Shown piece by piece: positions 37,328 through 46,252 of a stretch of 64,000 nucleotides of DNA; positions within the stretch are counted from its first letter, which is position 1; every line of letters starts with the position of its first letter. Source of the stretch: Oribacterium parvum ACB1 (GTDB lineage Bacteria > Bacillota > Clostridia > Lachnospirales > Lachnospiraceae); the NCBI RefSeq assembly GCF_000238055.2, contig NZ_KE148312.1:1236501-1300500 (forward strand), in the 5' to 3' direction. The notes under the pieces were generated by a model. It saw only the letters and a program-made list of their open reading frames with translations. It was not told the origin of the DNA and did not search any database. A program made the translations under genes and the position numbers.

Positions 37328-39100
37328 ATGTATTATTCCAGTGGAAATTATGAGGCATTTGCCCGTCCGGAGAAGCCGGAAGGGATAGAGAACAAGTCGG
37401 CATACCTGATTGGCAGCGGTTTGGCATCTCTCGCAGCAGCCTGTTTTTTGGTAAGAGATGCTCAAATGGAAGGAAAAAGAATTCATATTCTGGAAAAGGA
37501 ATCTCATCCGGGCGGAGCCTTAGACGGAGATAAAATGATTGCGGGTTATGTCATGCGGGGCGGCAGAGAGATGGACAATCATTTCGAATGTATGTGGGAC
37601 CTCTTTCGTTCTATTCCCTCTATCGAAACCGAGGGAGTGAGCGTACTGGACGAGTACTATTGGCTGAATAAAAAAGATCCGAATTATTCTTTATGCCGTG
37701 CGACCAAGAATCGCGGAGAAGATGCGAAGACGGAGAACAAGTTCGGTCTCTCCGACAAAGGCAGTATGGAAATCATGAAGCTTTTCATGACGCCGGATGA
37801 AGATTTGGCTAATGTGAAAATGACGGAAATTTTCGATGAAGAAGTTTTTAAGACTAATTTCTGGATGTATTGGCGAACCATGTTTGCCTTTAAGGACGAT
37901 CAAAGTGCCTTGGAAATGAAGCGCTACATGCAAAGATTTATCCACCATATTGGCGGACTCCCGGATTTTAAGGCATTGCGTTTTACCAGATACAATCAGT
38001 ATGAATCCATGGTGCTTCCCATGGTAAAATATCTGGAGGAGCATGGAGTACAGTTCCATTACGGTGTCAGCGTGACAAATGTGCTTTTTGACATTTCTGC
38101 CGGAAAAAAGCAGGCAAGGCGGATTGAACTTCTGCGAGACGGTAAAGAGGAAAGCATTGATTTAACGGAAAATGACTTGGTTTTCTATACGAATGGCAGT
38201 AATGTGGAAAACTCCACTTACGGCAGTCAGACCGAGGCCACCGGTATGGACGGGGAGATTCACCCGGGCGGCACTTTCGACTTATGGAGAAGGATTGCTA
38301 CGCAGGATTCATCTTTCGGAAAGCCGGATAAATTCTGCATGGACCCGGAGGACAGCAATTGGGTGAGTGCTACGGTAAATACCTTGGATGAAAAGATTCT
38401 TCCCTATATCAAAAATATTTGCAAAAGAGATCCTCTCTCCGGAAAAGTGGTAACCGGCGGAATTGTGACCGTCACTGATTCCTCTTGGCTCTTAAGCTGG
38501 ACCATTAACCGTCAGCCCCAGTACAGAAATCAGCCAAAAGGACAGGTTCTGGTTTGGCTCTACGGTATGTTTTCCGATAAGCCGGGGGACTTTGTTAAAA
38601 AATCCATGCGGGAATGCACCGGACAGGAAATCTGTGAAGAATGGCTTTATCACTTAGGCGTTCCGGTGGAAGAGATTCCGGAGCTCGCAGCCCATAGTGC
38701 AAATACCGTGCCTGTGATGATGCCCTTCGCCAGTGCATATTTCCAGCCTCGTGAAGAAGGAGACCGTCCCCTGGTTGTGCCGGAGGGTTCTGTAAATTTT
38801 GCATTTATCGGAAATTTTGCGGAAACACCCAGAGACACGGTGTTTACTACAGAGTATTCCATTCGAACAGCAATGGAGGCAGTGTACACCTTGTTAAATG
38901 TGGATAGAGGAGTTCCGGAGGTCTGGGGCAGTGTATATGATATTCGAGATTTGTTAAATGCCACGGTGGCCCTTCGGGACGGAAAGAAGATTACAGACTT
39001 ACAGCTCGGTTTTATTCAGGATATCGTGCTTAAGGCAGCCTTAAAACGAATCAAGGGAACAGAAGTGGAAAAACTTATGAAGAAGTGCAAAATGATTTAG
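37328..39100 (+). CDS. ohyA: Oleate hydratase (myosin-cross-reactive antigen family)
   Basis: FAD-dependent enzyme of 590 residues that adds water to the cis-9 double bond of unsaturated fatty acids, usually host-derived, producing 10-hydroxy fatty acids and lowering their toxicity. N-terminal NSAYLIGSGLASLAAACFL-type Rossmann motif (residues about 25-42), the MRGGREMDNHFECMWDLF signature, YNQYESMVLPMVKYLEEHG and the C-terminal FAETPRDTVFTTEYS are diagnostic. It carries its own ribosome-binding site GGGAGGG and ends in strong terminators. The TetR gene upstream may control it. Confidence 0.96.
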   Translation: MYYSSGNYEAFARPEKPEGIENKSAYLIGSGLASLAAACFLVRDAQMEGKRIHILEKESHPGGALDGDKMIAGYVMRGGREMDNHFECMWDLFRSIPSIETEGVSVLDEYYWLNKKDPNYSLCRATKNRGEDAKTENKFGLSDKGSMEIMKLFMTPDEDLANVKMTEIFDEEVFKTNFWMYWRTMFAFKDDQSALEMKRYMQRFIHHIGGLPDFKALRFTRYNQYESMVLPMVKYLEEHGVQFHYGVSVTNVLFDISAGKKQARRIELLRDGKEESIDLTENDLVFYTNGSNVENSTYGSQTEATGMDGEIHPGGTFDLWRRIATQDSSFGKPDKFCMDPEDSNWVSATVNTLDEKILPYIKNICKRDPLSGKVVTGGIVTVTDSSWLLSWTINRQPQYRNQPKGQVLVWLYGMFSDKPGDFVKKSMRECTGQEICEEWLYHLGVPVEEIPELAAHSANTVPVMMPFASAYFQPREEGDRPLVVPEGSVNFAFIGNFAETPRDTVFTTEYSIRTAMEAVYTLLNVDRGVPEVWGSVYDIRDLLNATVALRDGKKITDLQLGFIQDIVLKAALKRIKGTEVEKLMKKCKMI

Positions 39101-39141
39101 ATTTTGAAGATGCAGTCACGGAATGCAGGAATCTTCTTACA

Positions 39142-39176
39142 AAAAGCCCTCAACGGTGAAAAGTTGAGGGCTTTTA
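39142..39176 (+). terminator. Oleate hydratase terminator
   Basis: Perfect 13-bp stem AAAAGCCCTCAAC/GTTGAGGGCTTTT with a T-rich tail. Confidence 0.9.
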
Positions 39177-39179
39177 TTC

Positions 39180-39225
39180 AAAACGAGATATCGCCCGCAA
39201 AGCGTGCGATATCTCGTTTTGCTAT
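39180..39225. repeat. Small palindromic repeat, copy b (second terminator-like hairpin)
   Basis: Perfect 15-bp arms 39180-39194 (AAAACGAGATATCGC) and 39206-39220. Four bases after the previous terminator. Related to 27909-27951 and more loosely to 42753-42783. Confidence 0.75.
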
Positions 39226-39329
39226 AGTACTTATCGCATATTTCTACTAGTGAAATTAAAAAAAATGGAATATAATACAGATATTATTAATTATAAGTTA
39301 AACAGGTATAGTAGGAGCAAATACTTGAT

Positions 39330-41237
39330 ATGAATGAATCCATGATTCAATTTTCCTATGATGGGCTTTGCCTGCGATTTGATAAGGAAAATTTGAGATA
39401 TTCTATTTTGGCAGGAAAGACAGCTTGGGAAACGGAGGAGAACTTTTCTCCTTTCTTTCGCGTAAAAGCCTGTGAGAAGCCTATTTACTTTAAAGAGGCC
39501 AAAGAACAGAAACATGAGCTTGTGAAAAGCGGTGTAGGAGAAGGGATTCGTAGCAGCTATAGCGGCTTTGCTCTTTCCGAGTTTTCTTTTGAGACCTTCG
39601 TTTGGGTAGAATACAGCACAAAGCAAGTCTATTTTGAGTGGATTCCTTTAACAGAGGCTCCTCTGAACTGTGTAGAGCAAGTCTTTTTCCCGGGACCCTT
39701 TTCCTTCAAAAAGGAAAGTAAAGATTGGTACACGATTATTCCGAAGGAGCAGGGAATCTTGATCCCCAATACTTGGGATGTGCGCTTTAAGCAGGACGGC
39801 TTCAACGGTCGTTTCGGAACAGCGAGTGCCTATCTTCCCATCTTTGCACAGGTAAAGAACGGGGAAGGGTATCTCGCGGAGAGTCTTACTCCTTGGAATA
39901 TGGGCTATGAAGCGGTGCATGAGGCGGGGGCAAATGAATCCACTGTGCAATTTCGTATAGAGCCGAGTCTCGGACAGATGGAATACCGTCGGATTATGCG
40001 CTATATCTTCTTCTCGGATTGTGATTACAATTCTATTTTAAAATGCTATAGAGAACTGGCAAGAGAAGAGGGAAAACTGAAGACCTTGAAAGAAAAGGAG
40101 GTGTCCACTCCTTCTGTAAAAAAACTGATCGGTGCATCTTTTGTGCATAAGGGAATCAAGACTTGTGTACAGTCGGATTCTGAATTTTTCGATAAGGATG
40201 CTCCGGATAAGAATAATCGTCTAGTTCCGTTTAAGAAAAGAACGGAAGAGATGAAGGCATTCAAGGCGGACGGAGTTGAGAAACTCTATCTTCATCTTGA
40301 CGGATGGGGCGATGCAGGCTATGACAATAAGCATCCGGATGTAGGACCTGCCTGTGCAGAGGCCGGTGGATGGGAAGGGATGCGAGAGCTTTCTAAGACG
40401 ATGGAAGAGCTGGGCTATCTCTTTGGCATCCATGATCAGTACAGGGATTTTTACAAGAAGGCGGAAAGCTATGATGATGACTTTGCCTGCAAAAGTGCAG
40501 ACGGCAGTATTTATAGCCATGCACGCTGGGCGGGAGGACCGCAGGCCTATCTTTGTACCATCCAGGCACCATACTATGTGCGGAGAAATTTCGAAAGACT
40601 TCTAAAAGAAGGAGTACATTTAGACGGAGCGTATCTCGATGTTTTTACCTGTAACGAGGGAGATGAGTGTGCAAATCCCCGCCATACAATGAGGCGTAGA
40701 GATTCCTATGAGTACAGAAATGCCTGCTTCCGTTACCTCTTAAGTAAGAACATTTTGCCAAGTTCCGAAGAGGTCAATGACTGGGCTGTTCCCTGGCTTG
40801 TATTCTGCCACTATGCGCCATATGACTTTATGCTGAGAGAGCCGGGAAGCCCGAAGTACGGGATTCCGATTCCGATGTTTAATCTGGTTTATCATGACTG
40901 TCTCATTATCCCTTGGATGATGGAAAAGCTTCCGGAAGAGGACTACATGCTCTATGCTCTCTTAAACGGCGGTGCACCGTATCTTGTGCGAGATCCTGCT
41001 TATATGGGAATTGACGGAGCCTTCACTTTGGAAGAGGAAATGCCATGGAAGACCCACTTGGAAAGAGTCCGGACGGTCAGTGATTTTCATGAGAAGGTTG
41101 GGGAAGCGGAGCTTGTCCGTCATGAAATCCTAGATGAGAAGGGCTACAGGCAAAGGTCCGACTTTGCAAACGGCTATTCTGTAGAAGTGGATCTGAAAGA
41201 GGGAACTTACCGGATTTTTCTCCGGAATAAGGCATAA
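39330..41237 (+). CDS. Putative glycoside hydrolase, DUF5696-like TIM barrel
   Basis: 635 residues, cytoplasmic (no signal peptide). An N-terminal beta-sandwich-like region (1-260) precedes a barrel with HLDGWGDAGYDNKHPD near residue 320, GIHDQYRDFY, LDGAYLDVFTCNEGDECANP near 431 (Asp in YLDVF is a plausible nucleophile) and SSEEVNDWAVPW near 478. The pattern recalls DUF5696 and GH101/GH129-type alpha-N-acetylgalactosaminidase-like enzymes, but I cannot fix a family. A sugar ABC importer follows, so it probably cleaves an imported oligosaccharide or glycoside. A TATAAT box at 39271-39276 may be its promoter. Confidence 0.65.
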   Translation: MNESMIQFSYDGLCLRFDKENLRYSILAGKTAWETEENFSPFFRVKACEKPIYFKEAKEQKHELVKSGVGEGIRSSYSGFALSEFSFETFVWVEYSTKQVYFEWIPLTEAPLNCVEQVFFPGPFSFKKESKDWYTIIPKEQGILIPNTWDVRFKQDGFNGRFGTASAYLPIFAQVKNGEGYLAESLTPWNMGYEAVHEAGANESTVQFRIEPSLGQMEYRRIMRYIFFSDCDYNSILKCYRELAREEGKLKTLKEKEVSTPSVKKLIGASFVHKGIKTCVQSDSEFFDKDAPDKNNRLVPFKKRTEEMKAFKADGVEKLYLHLDGWGDAGYDNKHPDVGPACAEAGGWEGMRELSKTMEELGYLFGIHDQYRDFYKKAESYDDDFACKSADGSIYSHARWAGGPQAYLCTIQAPYYVRRNFERLLKEGVHLDGAYLDVFTCNEGDECANPRHTMRRRDSYEYRNACFRYLLSKNILPSSEEVNDWAVPWLVFCHYAPYDFMLREPGSPKYGIPIPMFNLVYHDCLIIPWMMEKLPEEDYMLYALLNGGAPYLVRDPAYMGIDGAFTLEEEMPWKTHLERVRTVSDFHEKVGEAELVRHEILDEKGYRQRSDFANGYSVEVDLKEGTYRIFLRNKA

Positions 41238-41432
41238 AGATATTCCGCGAATAAGCTATGAAGATATTCCCATTAAGAAAAAGCTATACGGATATGCCTT
41301 TTAGGAGATAAAGATACTTTAGGGGATAAAGATACTTTTAGCAGATCAAGATAATAAAAAAGTTAAATCAAAGTTCACTATGCCAAGGGGGATTTACTCC
41401 TCAAAGGCTTAGAAATAGCAAAGGAGAAAATT
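41238..41432. other. A-rich spacer with GATAAAGATACTTT-type direct repeats
   Basis: Loose repeats between 41258 and 41350 (two copies of GGAGATAAAGATACTTT-like sequence plus diverged ones). Similar in style to other A-rich tandem arrays in the window. No clear promoter. Confidence 0.4.
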
Positions 41433-42743
41433 ATGAAAAAAAGAACAAAAGCATTGCTCGCTTGGGCGGCAGTACTCACCATGGGAGTGAGTGTATTGGC
41501 TTCTTGCGGAAACAAGACAGCGTCCGGAGATTCTGCGCCTGCAGGGGAGAATAAGGCTGAAGGAAAGACCGCCTTATCTCTTGCCATCTGGGATGAGAAG
41601 CAGAGACCGATGATGGAGTCGTTAGTAGAAGCTTACGAAAAGGAACATCCGGATGTAACGGTAGAAGTACAGTTAACTCCCTATAAGGGCGGAGAGTATT
41701 GGACCAAGTTGGAAGCGGCTGCGACAGGCGGAAAGGCACCGGATGTATTCTGGCTAAATGTTCTCCATACAGACAGCTATGTAGACGGCGGTATCCTTGC
41801 GGATCTTACGGATGCTATTGCCAAGTCCGATATTAAGGACAATTTCCCGGAATCGCTTGTAAACAACTATGTAAGAGACGGAAAGAACTATGCAGTTCCA
41901 AAGGATTTTGATACCAATGCACTTTGGTACAATAAGGAAATCTTCGATAAGGCAGGCGTAAGCTATCCGACAAATGATATGACGTATGAAGATTTGGTGG
42001 CAAAGGCGGAGGAACTCAAGAAAGCGGGACTTCCTGACGGTGTATATCCTTTCGCGTGTCCTGTAGACTTCCAGACTTGGTACTATCAGACGGTTTTTGC
42101 AAATGGCGGTTGGATTCTCAGTGAAGACAAGAAGACTTCCGGATACGATGATCCGAAGACACAGGGCGGTATTCAGTGTTGGATTGATATGATTGACAAG
42201 GGACTTTCTCCCTCTTCCGCAGCTCTTTCCGAGACTTCTTCAGACGCTATGTTTGAGGGCGGACAGCTGGCTATGAACTTTGCAGGGTCCTATATGGTTC
42301 CGGAATATGCAGGAAACGATACCATTAAGGATAAGATTGACTGCGTTGAACTTCCAAGCTTTAACGGCATTGAGACAAACTGCATCAACGGTTTAGGCTA
42401 TGCGGTGTATGAAGGAAGCAAAAACAAGGAAGCCGCTACTGACCTCGCTATTTGGCTTAGCAGCAAGGAAGCTATGGATATTCAGGGCAATGCTGGAGTA
42501 GTTATTTCTGCAAGAAATGAATCTCAGGAGCTATTTGCCAAGTCCAGTGACAAGTATGATCTTTCCGTTTATACTGCTCATACCGATAAGGCTTATCCGC
42601 TTCCGGTATGTAAGAATGCAGCTGAGCTTTATGACATGGAGTCCAAGGCTTTACAGAAGGCATATAGCGGAGAAGAGAGTCTTGCTGATGCTTGTAAGGC
42701 ATTGAAGGTGGAAGCGGACGCTTTCCTTGCAAAGAATCAATAA
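41433..42743 (+). CDS. Sugar ABC transporter substrate-binding lipoprotein
   Basis: 436-residue extracellular binding protein of the family 1 carbohydrate type. A lipoprotein signal ends at LASC with Cys25 as the lipid anchor. The binding domain shows LAIWDEKQRPMMESLVEAYEKEHPDV and KAPDVFWLNVLHTDSYVDGG, typical of maltose/N-acetyl-sugar binders. Two permease genes follow. A hairpin after the gene would favour higher expression of this component. Confidence 0.93.
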   Translation: MKKRTKALLAWAAVLTMGVSVLASCGNKTASGDSAPAGENKAEGKTALSLAIWDEKQRPMMESLVEAYEKEHPDVTVEVQLTPYKGGEYWTKLEAAATGGKAPDVFWLNVLHTDSYVDGGILADLTDAIAKSDIKDNFPESLVNNYVRDGKNYAVPKDFDTNALWYNKEIFDKAGVSYPTNDMTYEDLVAKAEELKKAGLPDGVYPFACPVDFQTWYYQTVFANGGWILSEDKKTSGYDDPKTQGGIQCWIDMIDKGLSPSSAALSETSSDAMFEGGQLAMNFAGSYMVPEYAGNDTIKDKIDCVELPSFNGIETNCINGLGYAVYEGSKNKEAATDLAIWLSSKEAMDIQGNAGVVISARNESQELFAKSSDKYDLSVYTAHTDKAYPLPVCKNAAELYDMESKALQKAYSGEESLADACKALKVEADAFLAKNQ

Positions 42744-42752
42744 GATAAACGG

Positions 42753-42783
42753 GATATCGCAACTTTAGGGACGATACTTGTTA
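42753..42783. repeat. Possible third small palindromic repeat, diverged
   Basis: AACGGGATATCGC start with an imperfect matching arm CGATACTTGTT; arms resemble the perfect palindrome at 39180-39220. Confidence 0.35.
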
Positions 42784-42791
42784 AGAATCAG

Positions 42792-42830
42792 ACTATCCCG
42801 GGAGAATTACGCTTCCGGGATAGTTTCTTC
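42792..42830 (+). terminator. Intra-operon hairpin between binding protein and permeases
   Basis: About 12-bp stem ACTATCCCGG/CCGGGATAGT (with G-U extension) and TTTCTTCTT tail. Such hairpins in importer operons reduce read-through from the binding protein to the permeases. Confidence 0.75.
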
Positions 42831-42891
42831 TTATACTGAAGCTCTTGCAGAATACGGCAAGGCTTTCAGCCTTAAGATAGAAGGAGTAAGT

Positions 42892-43797
42892 ATGAAGACA
42901 GAAGAGAAAAAGACAGGGATGTCCTGGAAGGTAAAGGACTGGATTGCAGGCTATGTTTTTATTGCGCCGGTCACACTCGGTCTTTTGGTTTTTTACATCT
43001 GGCCCTTTGTCCAGAACTTTTGGTTCAGCTTTAATGATGTAAATAAGTTCAATGTGACGCATTTTATCGGATTCGAGAATTACAGACAGCTTTTTTCCGA
43101 TAAGGAAGTATTTCAAACCTTTGGAAATACGCTGAAATATGTCGTAGTAACCGTACCGGTGGGCTTGTTTCTTTCTCTTGTGACTGCAGCTTTACTAAAC
43201 TCGAAAATAAAGGGAAAGTCTCTTTATCGTACCTTCTATTTCCTTCCGTCCGTAACGATGGCTGCAGCGGTTGCCATGGTATGGAAATGGGTCTTCAATG
43301 AGAAAATGGGGATTTTAAATGCGCTGATTACTTCTTTTGGCGGCCCGCGTATCGGCTGGCTTACAAATCCCAAAACGGCTATTTTTGTTGTCATGTTGGT
43401 CGGTCTTTGGATGAGCGTAGGCTACAATATGATTATTCTCCTTGCCGGAATGCAAGGCATTAACAAAAGCTATTATGAAGCGGCCGAGATTGACGGAGCG
43501 GGACCGCTGACTCGGTTTTTTAAGATTACCGTGCCGCTCCTCACCCCGACCATTTTCTTTGTCATGATTACCTCCATTATCAGCGGCTTTCAGGTCTTTG
43601 ATGTGGTCTATATGATGGTTTTGAAATCGAATCCCGCCTATGAATCGACGCAGACGGTAGTCATGCTTTTCTATAGACAGGCCTTTGATTACGGTTATAA
43701 GGGATATGCCGCGGCCATTTCCATTTTGATTTTCGCGGTCATTATGCTGGTGACACTTGTGCAGTTCTCCGTGCAGAAGAAATGGGTAAATTATTAG
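42892..43797 (+). CDS. Sugar ABC transporter permease (MalF-type)
   Basis: 301-residue membrane subunit with six helices. The EAA loop that docks the ATPase reads YYEAAEIDGAGPLTRFFKITVPLLTPT near residues 194-220. ATG 42892 follows AGAAGGAG; the longer open frame upstream runs through the terminator hairpin. Pairs with the next gene. Confidence 0.93.
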   Translation: MKTEEKKTGMSWKVKDWIAGYVFIAPVTLGLLVFYIWPFVQNFWFSFNDVNKFNVTHFIGFENYRQLFSDKEVFQTFGNTLKYVVVTVPVGLFLSLVTAALLNSKIKGKSLYRTFYFLPSVTMAAAVAMVWKWVFNEKMGILNALITSFGGPRIGWLTNPKTAIFVVMLVGLWMSVGYNMIILLAGMQGINKSYYEAAEIDGAGPLTRFFKITVPLLTPTIFFVMITSIISGFQVFDVVYMMVLKSNPAYESTQTVVMLFYRQAFDYGYKGYAAAISILIFAVIMLVTLVQFSVQKKWVNY

Positions 43798-43812
43798 AAA
43801 GGAGGAAGAAGT

Positions 43813-44640
43813 ATGAAGCAGAAATTATCTTGGAAAAAACTCTTTGTGCATCTAATCCTTATTGCCGGACTTGGTGTTACCATCTTCCCCTTTCTTTGGA
43901 TGGTTTTGACTTCTTTCAAGACAAGTGGAGAAGCAATGGCAATTCCACCAACCATTTTCCCGAAGAAATTCATTACGGAAGCCTATACGCAGATAGTGCG
44001 TTCGCTTCCCTTTGTACGGATTTATCTGAATACGATTTTTTCTACCGTGGTGACAGTCCTTGCCCAGCTTCTCTTTTGTTCTATGGCGGGATATGCCTTT
44101 GCCAGAATAAAATTTCCCTTCAGAAATGTCATTTTTATCCTGCTTCTTTCCGTACTCATGGTTCCGGGGCAGATTTTCCTGATTCCGCAGTATCTGATTA
44201 TCCAGAAAATGGGGCTTTTGGATACGATTCCGGCACTTTTTATCCCGAATCTTTTCAGCGCCTTCGGTACCTTTTTGATGCGGCAGTTTTTTCTCTCGCT
44301 TCCGGAAGAATTGGAGGAGGCGGCCATTATTGATGGCTGTAGTCGCTATCAGATTTTTGGAAGAATCATGTTGCCGCTTGTGAAGCCCGGCCTTGTGACT
44401 TTAAGTATTTTTACCTTTAAGTTTGCCTGGAATGACTTTATGTGGCCTCTTATTGTGAACACCTCTCCGAAAAATATGATTTTAGGACCGGCTCTTTCCA
44501 CTTTGCAGGGACAGTATACGACACAGTACCCTATGCAGATGGCAGGGGCGGTTATGGCAGTTATTCCCGTGATTCTCGTCTTCTTCATTTTCCAGAAGCA
44601 GTTTATTGAAGGGGTAGCACAGTCCGGAATTAAAGGATAA
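43813..44640 (+). CDS. Sugar ABC transporter permease (MalG-type)
   Basis: 275-residue partner permease. The EAA motif is LEEAAIIDGCSRYQIFGRIMLPLVKPG near residues 160-190; the C-terminus IEGVAQSGIKG is typical. The ribosome-binding site AAAGGAGG lies immediately upstream. No ATP-binding subunit gene follows, so the importer must share a genome-encoded ATPase (MsmK-like), as in many Firmicutes. Confidence 0.93.
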   Translation: MKQKLSWKKLFVHLILIAGLGVTIFPFLWMVLTSFKTSGEAMAIPPTIFPKKFITEAYTQIVRSLPFVRIYLNTIFSTVVTVLAQLLFCSMAGYAFARIKFPFRNVIFILLLSVLMVPGQIFLIPQYLIIQKMGLLDTIPALFIPNLFSAFGTFLMRQFFLSLPEELEEAAIIDGCSRYQIFGRIMLPLVKPGLVTLSIFTFKFAWNDFMWPLIVNTSPKNMILGPALSTLQGQYTTQYPMQMAGAVMAVIPVILVFFIFQKQFIEGVAQSGIKG

Positions 44641-44739
44641 GAATTTTTTGAAAATGTTGAAAAGCGTAACCGGCTAACTTATTTTCTTGTCTTATAGAGT
44701 AGAATCATCGTTCGTGTAATTTTTTTTGGGAGGAAAATT

Positions 44740-45822
44740 ATGAAAAGAAAGATTCGATACGGGAAAGTGCAAGTGGGAGCGGCAGTGTTGCTTTCTTCCT
44801 TACTCTTAAGTTCCTGTTCCGGCGCAAAGCAGACTGCTTACAATGATTCTGCAGCAAATTCCGTATATAAAGAAGAAGCGGAACTTAGCGGAGTGGGAGG
44901 AGAGCAGTCGGGACTGGCTAAATCATCCGGAGCAGAGGCGGAAAACGGTGAAAGGGGAACTTCTTCCGATTATGCAGAGGGAAACTTACAAAATGAGATT
45001 CCTACGAATGCTGTCGAGGAGACAGAGACCAATACCGATATGGCGGCTCTTTCCGAAAAGAAGATTCGGACCGTAAATATAAGTCTTGCCGTTAAAAGTG
45101 TGGAAAATGCCGCCAAAGAATTGAAGGACAAAGTTAAGACGCAGGGTGGCTATATTGAGTCGGAAGACTTTTCGACCCTCAATGAGTGGGATGATACAAA
45201 AAGAATGAGCTTTACCATTCGGATTCCGAAGAACAATGTGGACGGCTTTTTGGAATTTTTAGATGGCGAGGGGAGAATCCTTTCCAAGTCGGAAAACTTG
45301 CAGGATATTCGTCTGCAATACAGAGATGCAAAGAACCACATCAAGGCCTTGGAGACGGAGCAGGAACGAATCCTGGCTCTTATGGAGAAGGCGGAGACGG
45401 TAGAACAGTTAATTGCTCTGGAAAGCAGACTAACGGATATTCGTTACCAGTTGGACTCCTACAATTCGGAAATTCTCGAGTATGACAATAAGGTGGATTT
45501 CAGTACGATTTATCTGGAATTACAAGGCACGGTGGATGATCAGCTAAACAGCAAGCCAAGCTACAGCTTTTCGGATAAAGTAAGAGATGGTTTTTATAGA
45601 AATATTTTAGCTATCCAACTTTTCTTCTTGAACATTGCCGTATTTGCCGTGGTGTATATTCCGCAGATTATTCTTGTTCTTCTGGTCATTATGGCACTGC
45701 TTCTTTTAAATAAGAAGTTAAATGCGAAGGCAAAGAAGCAGAAAGAGAAGGATGCCAAAGCTTTGAAGACGGAGGATTCTGTAAAGACGGAAGCGTCGGA
45801 AGAGTCGAAAGATCCAATCTAG
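44740..45822 (+). CDS. DUF4349 lipoprotein
   Basis: 360 residues: lipoprotein signal with Cys26 in LLLSSC, a low-complexity linker (27-110), the DUF4349 domain (RTVNISLAVKSVENAAKELK to EYDNKVDFSTIYLELQG) including a coiled coil with the LEERLTDIRYQL-like segment, then a C-terminal membrane hairpin (about 288-325) and a charged tail. Anchored outside the membrane; function of the family is unknown. GGGAGG precedes the start. Confidence 0.85.
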   Translation: MKRKIRYGKVQVGAAVLLSSLLLSSCSGAKQTAYNDSAANSVYKEEAELSGVGGEQSGLAKSSGAEAENGERGTSSDYAEGNLQNEIPTNAVEETETNTDMAALSEKKIRTVNISLAVKSVENAAKELKDKVKTQGGYIESEDFSTLNEWDDTKRMSFTIRIPKNNVDGFLEFLDGEGRILSKSENLQDIRLQYRDAKNHIKALETEQERILALMEKAETVEQLIALESRLTDIRYQLDSYNSEILEYDNKVDFSTIYLELQGTVDDQLNSKPSYSFSDKVRDGFYRNILAIQLFFLNIAVFAVVYIPQIILVLLVIMALLLLNKKLNAKAKKQKEKDAKALKTEDSVKTEASEESKDPI

Positions 45823-45878
45823 ACAAAAGAGGATATGAAAAAGAACTAAAAAGAGCTGAAAAATAAGTCACCACGAAA

Positions 45879-45915
45879 AGACCGATAAATCCGGCAAGCA
45901 CCGGTTTATCGGTCT
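45879..45915. terminator. Bidirectional terminator between DUF4349 and csrA
   Basis: AGACCGATAAA pairs with TTTATCGGTCT, extended by CCGG/CCGG after a bulged T. T-rich sequence follows on both sides, fitting the convergent genes. Confidence 0.85.
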
Positions 45916-45956
45916 ATTCTAAATTTTCTTTTGGGACTTTTTTTACAGCCCCTTTA

Positions 45957-46205
45957 TTATTCTGCTTTTCCAACGGCAAGGCTCTGTAGAAGTCCGTTTT
46001 GCAATTCAAAAATCGCACTCTGATCCTTTGCTACAGCAGAGCGATTCGTTTCCTCTGCATGAGAGAGCTCCTCCCGCAGGATAGAAATATGCTTTGGGGC
46101 ATCAATAGCGATGCGAACCCCGTCTGCAGCAGTTTCAATCACTGTAAGGCGGATGTTATCTCCTATTAAGATGCTTTCGTTCTTTTTTCTTCTAAGGATC
46201 AACAT
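45957..46205 (-). CDS. csrA: Carbon storage regulator CsrA
   Basis: 82-residue RNA-binding translational repressor. The start MLILRRKKNESILIGDNIRLTV and IAIDAPKHISILREEL are canonical. In Firmicutes it represses flagellin (hag) translation and is held inactive by FliW. The C-terminal tail (about residues 55-82) is longer than in B. subtilis CsrA (74). It ends the flgL-fliW-csrA transcript. Confidence 0.96.
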   Translation of the reverse strand: MLILRRKKNESILIGDNIRLTVIETAADGVRIAIDAPKHISILREELSHAEETNRSAVAKDQSAIFELQNGLLQSLAVGKAE

Positions 46206-46252
46206 GGTTTTCCTTCACCTCTTTCTTCCACATCCCTGTGGAATCTTATCCT

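Noticed and set aside
42778-42891. Extended permease start upstream of 42892
   Set aside because: The extra 38 codons read through the hairpin between genes; a good ribosome-binding site precedes 42892.
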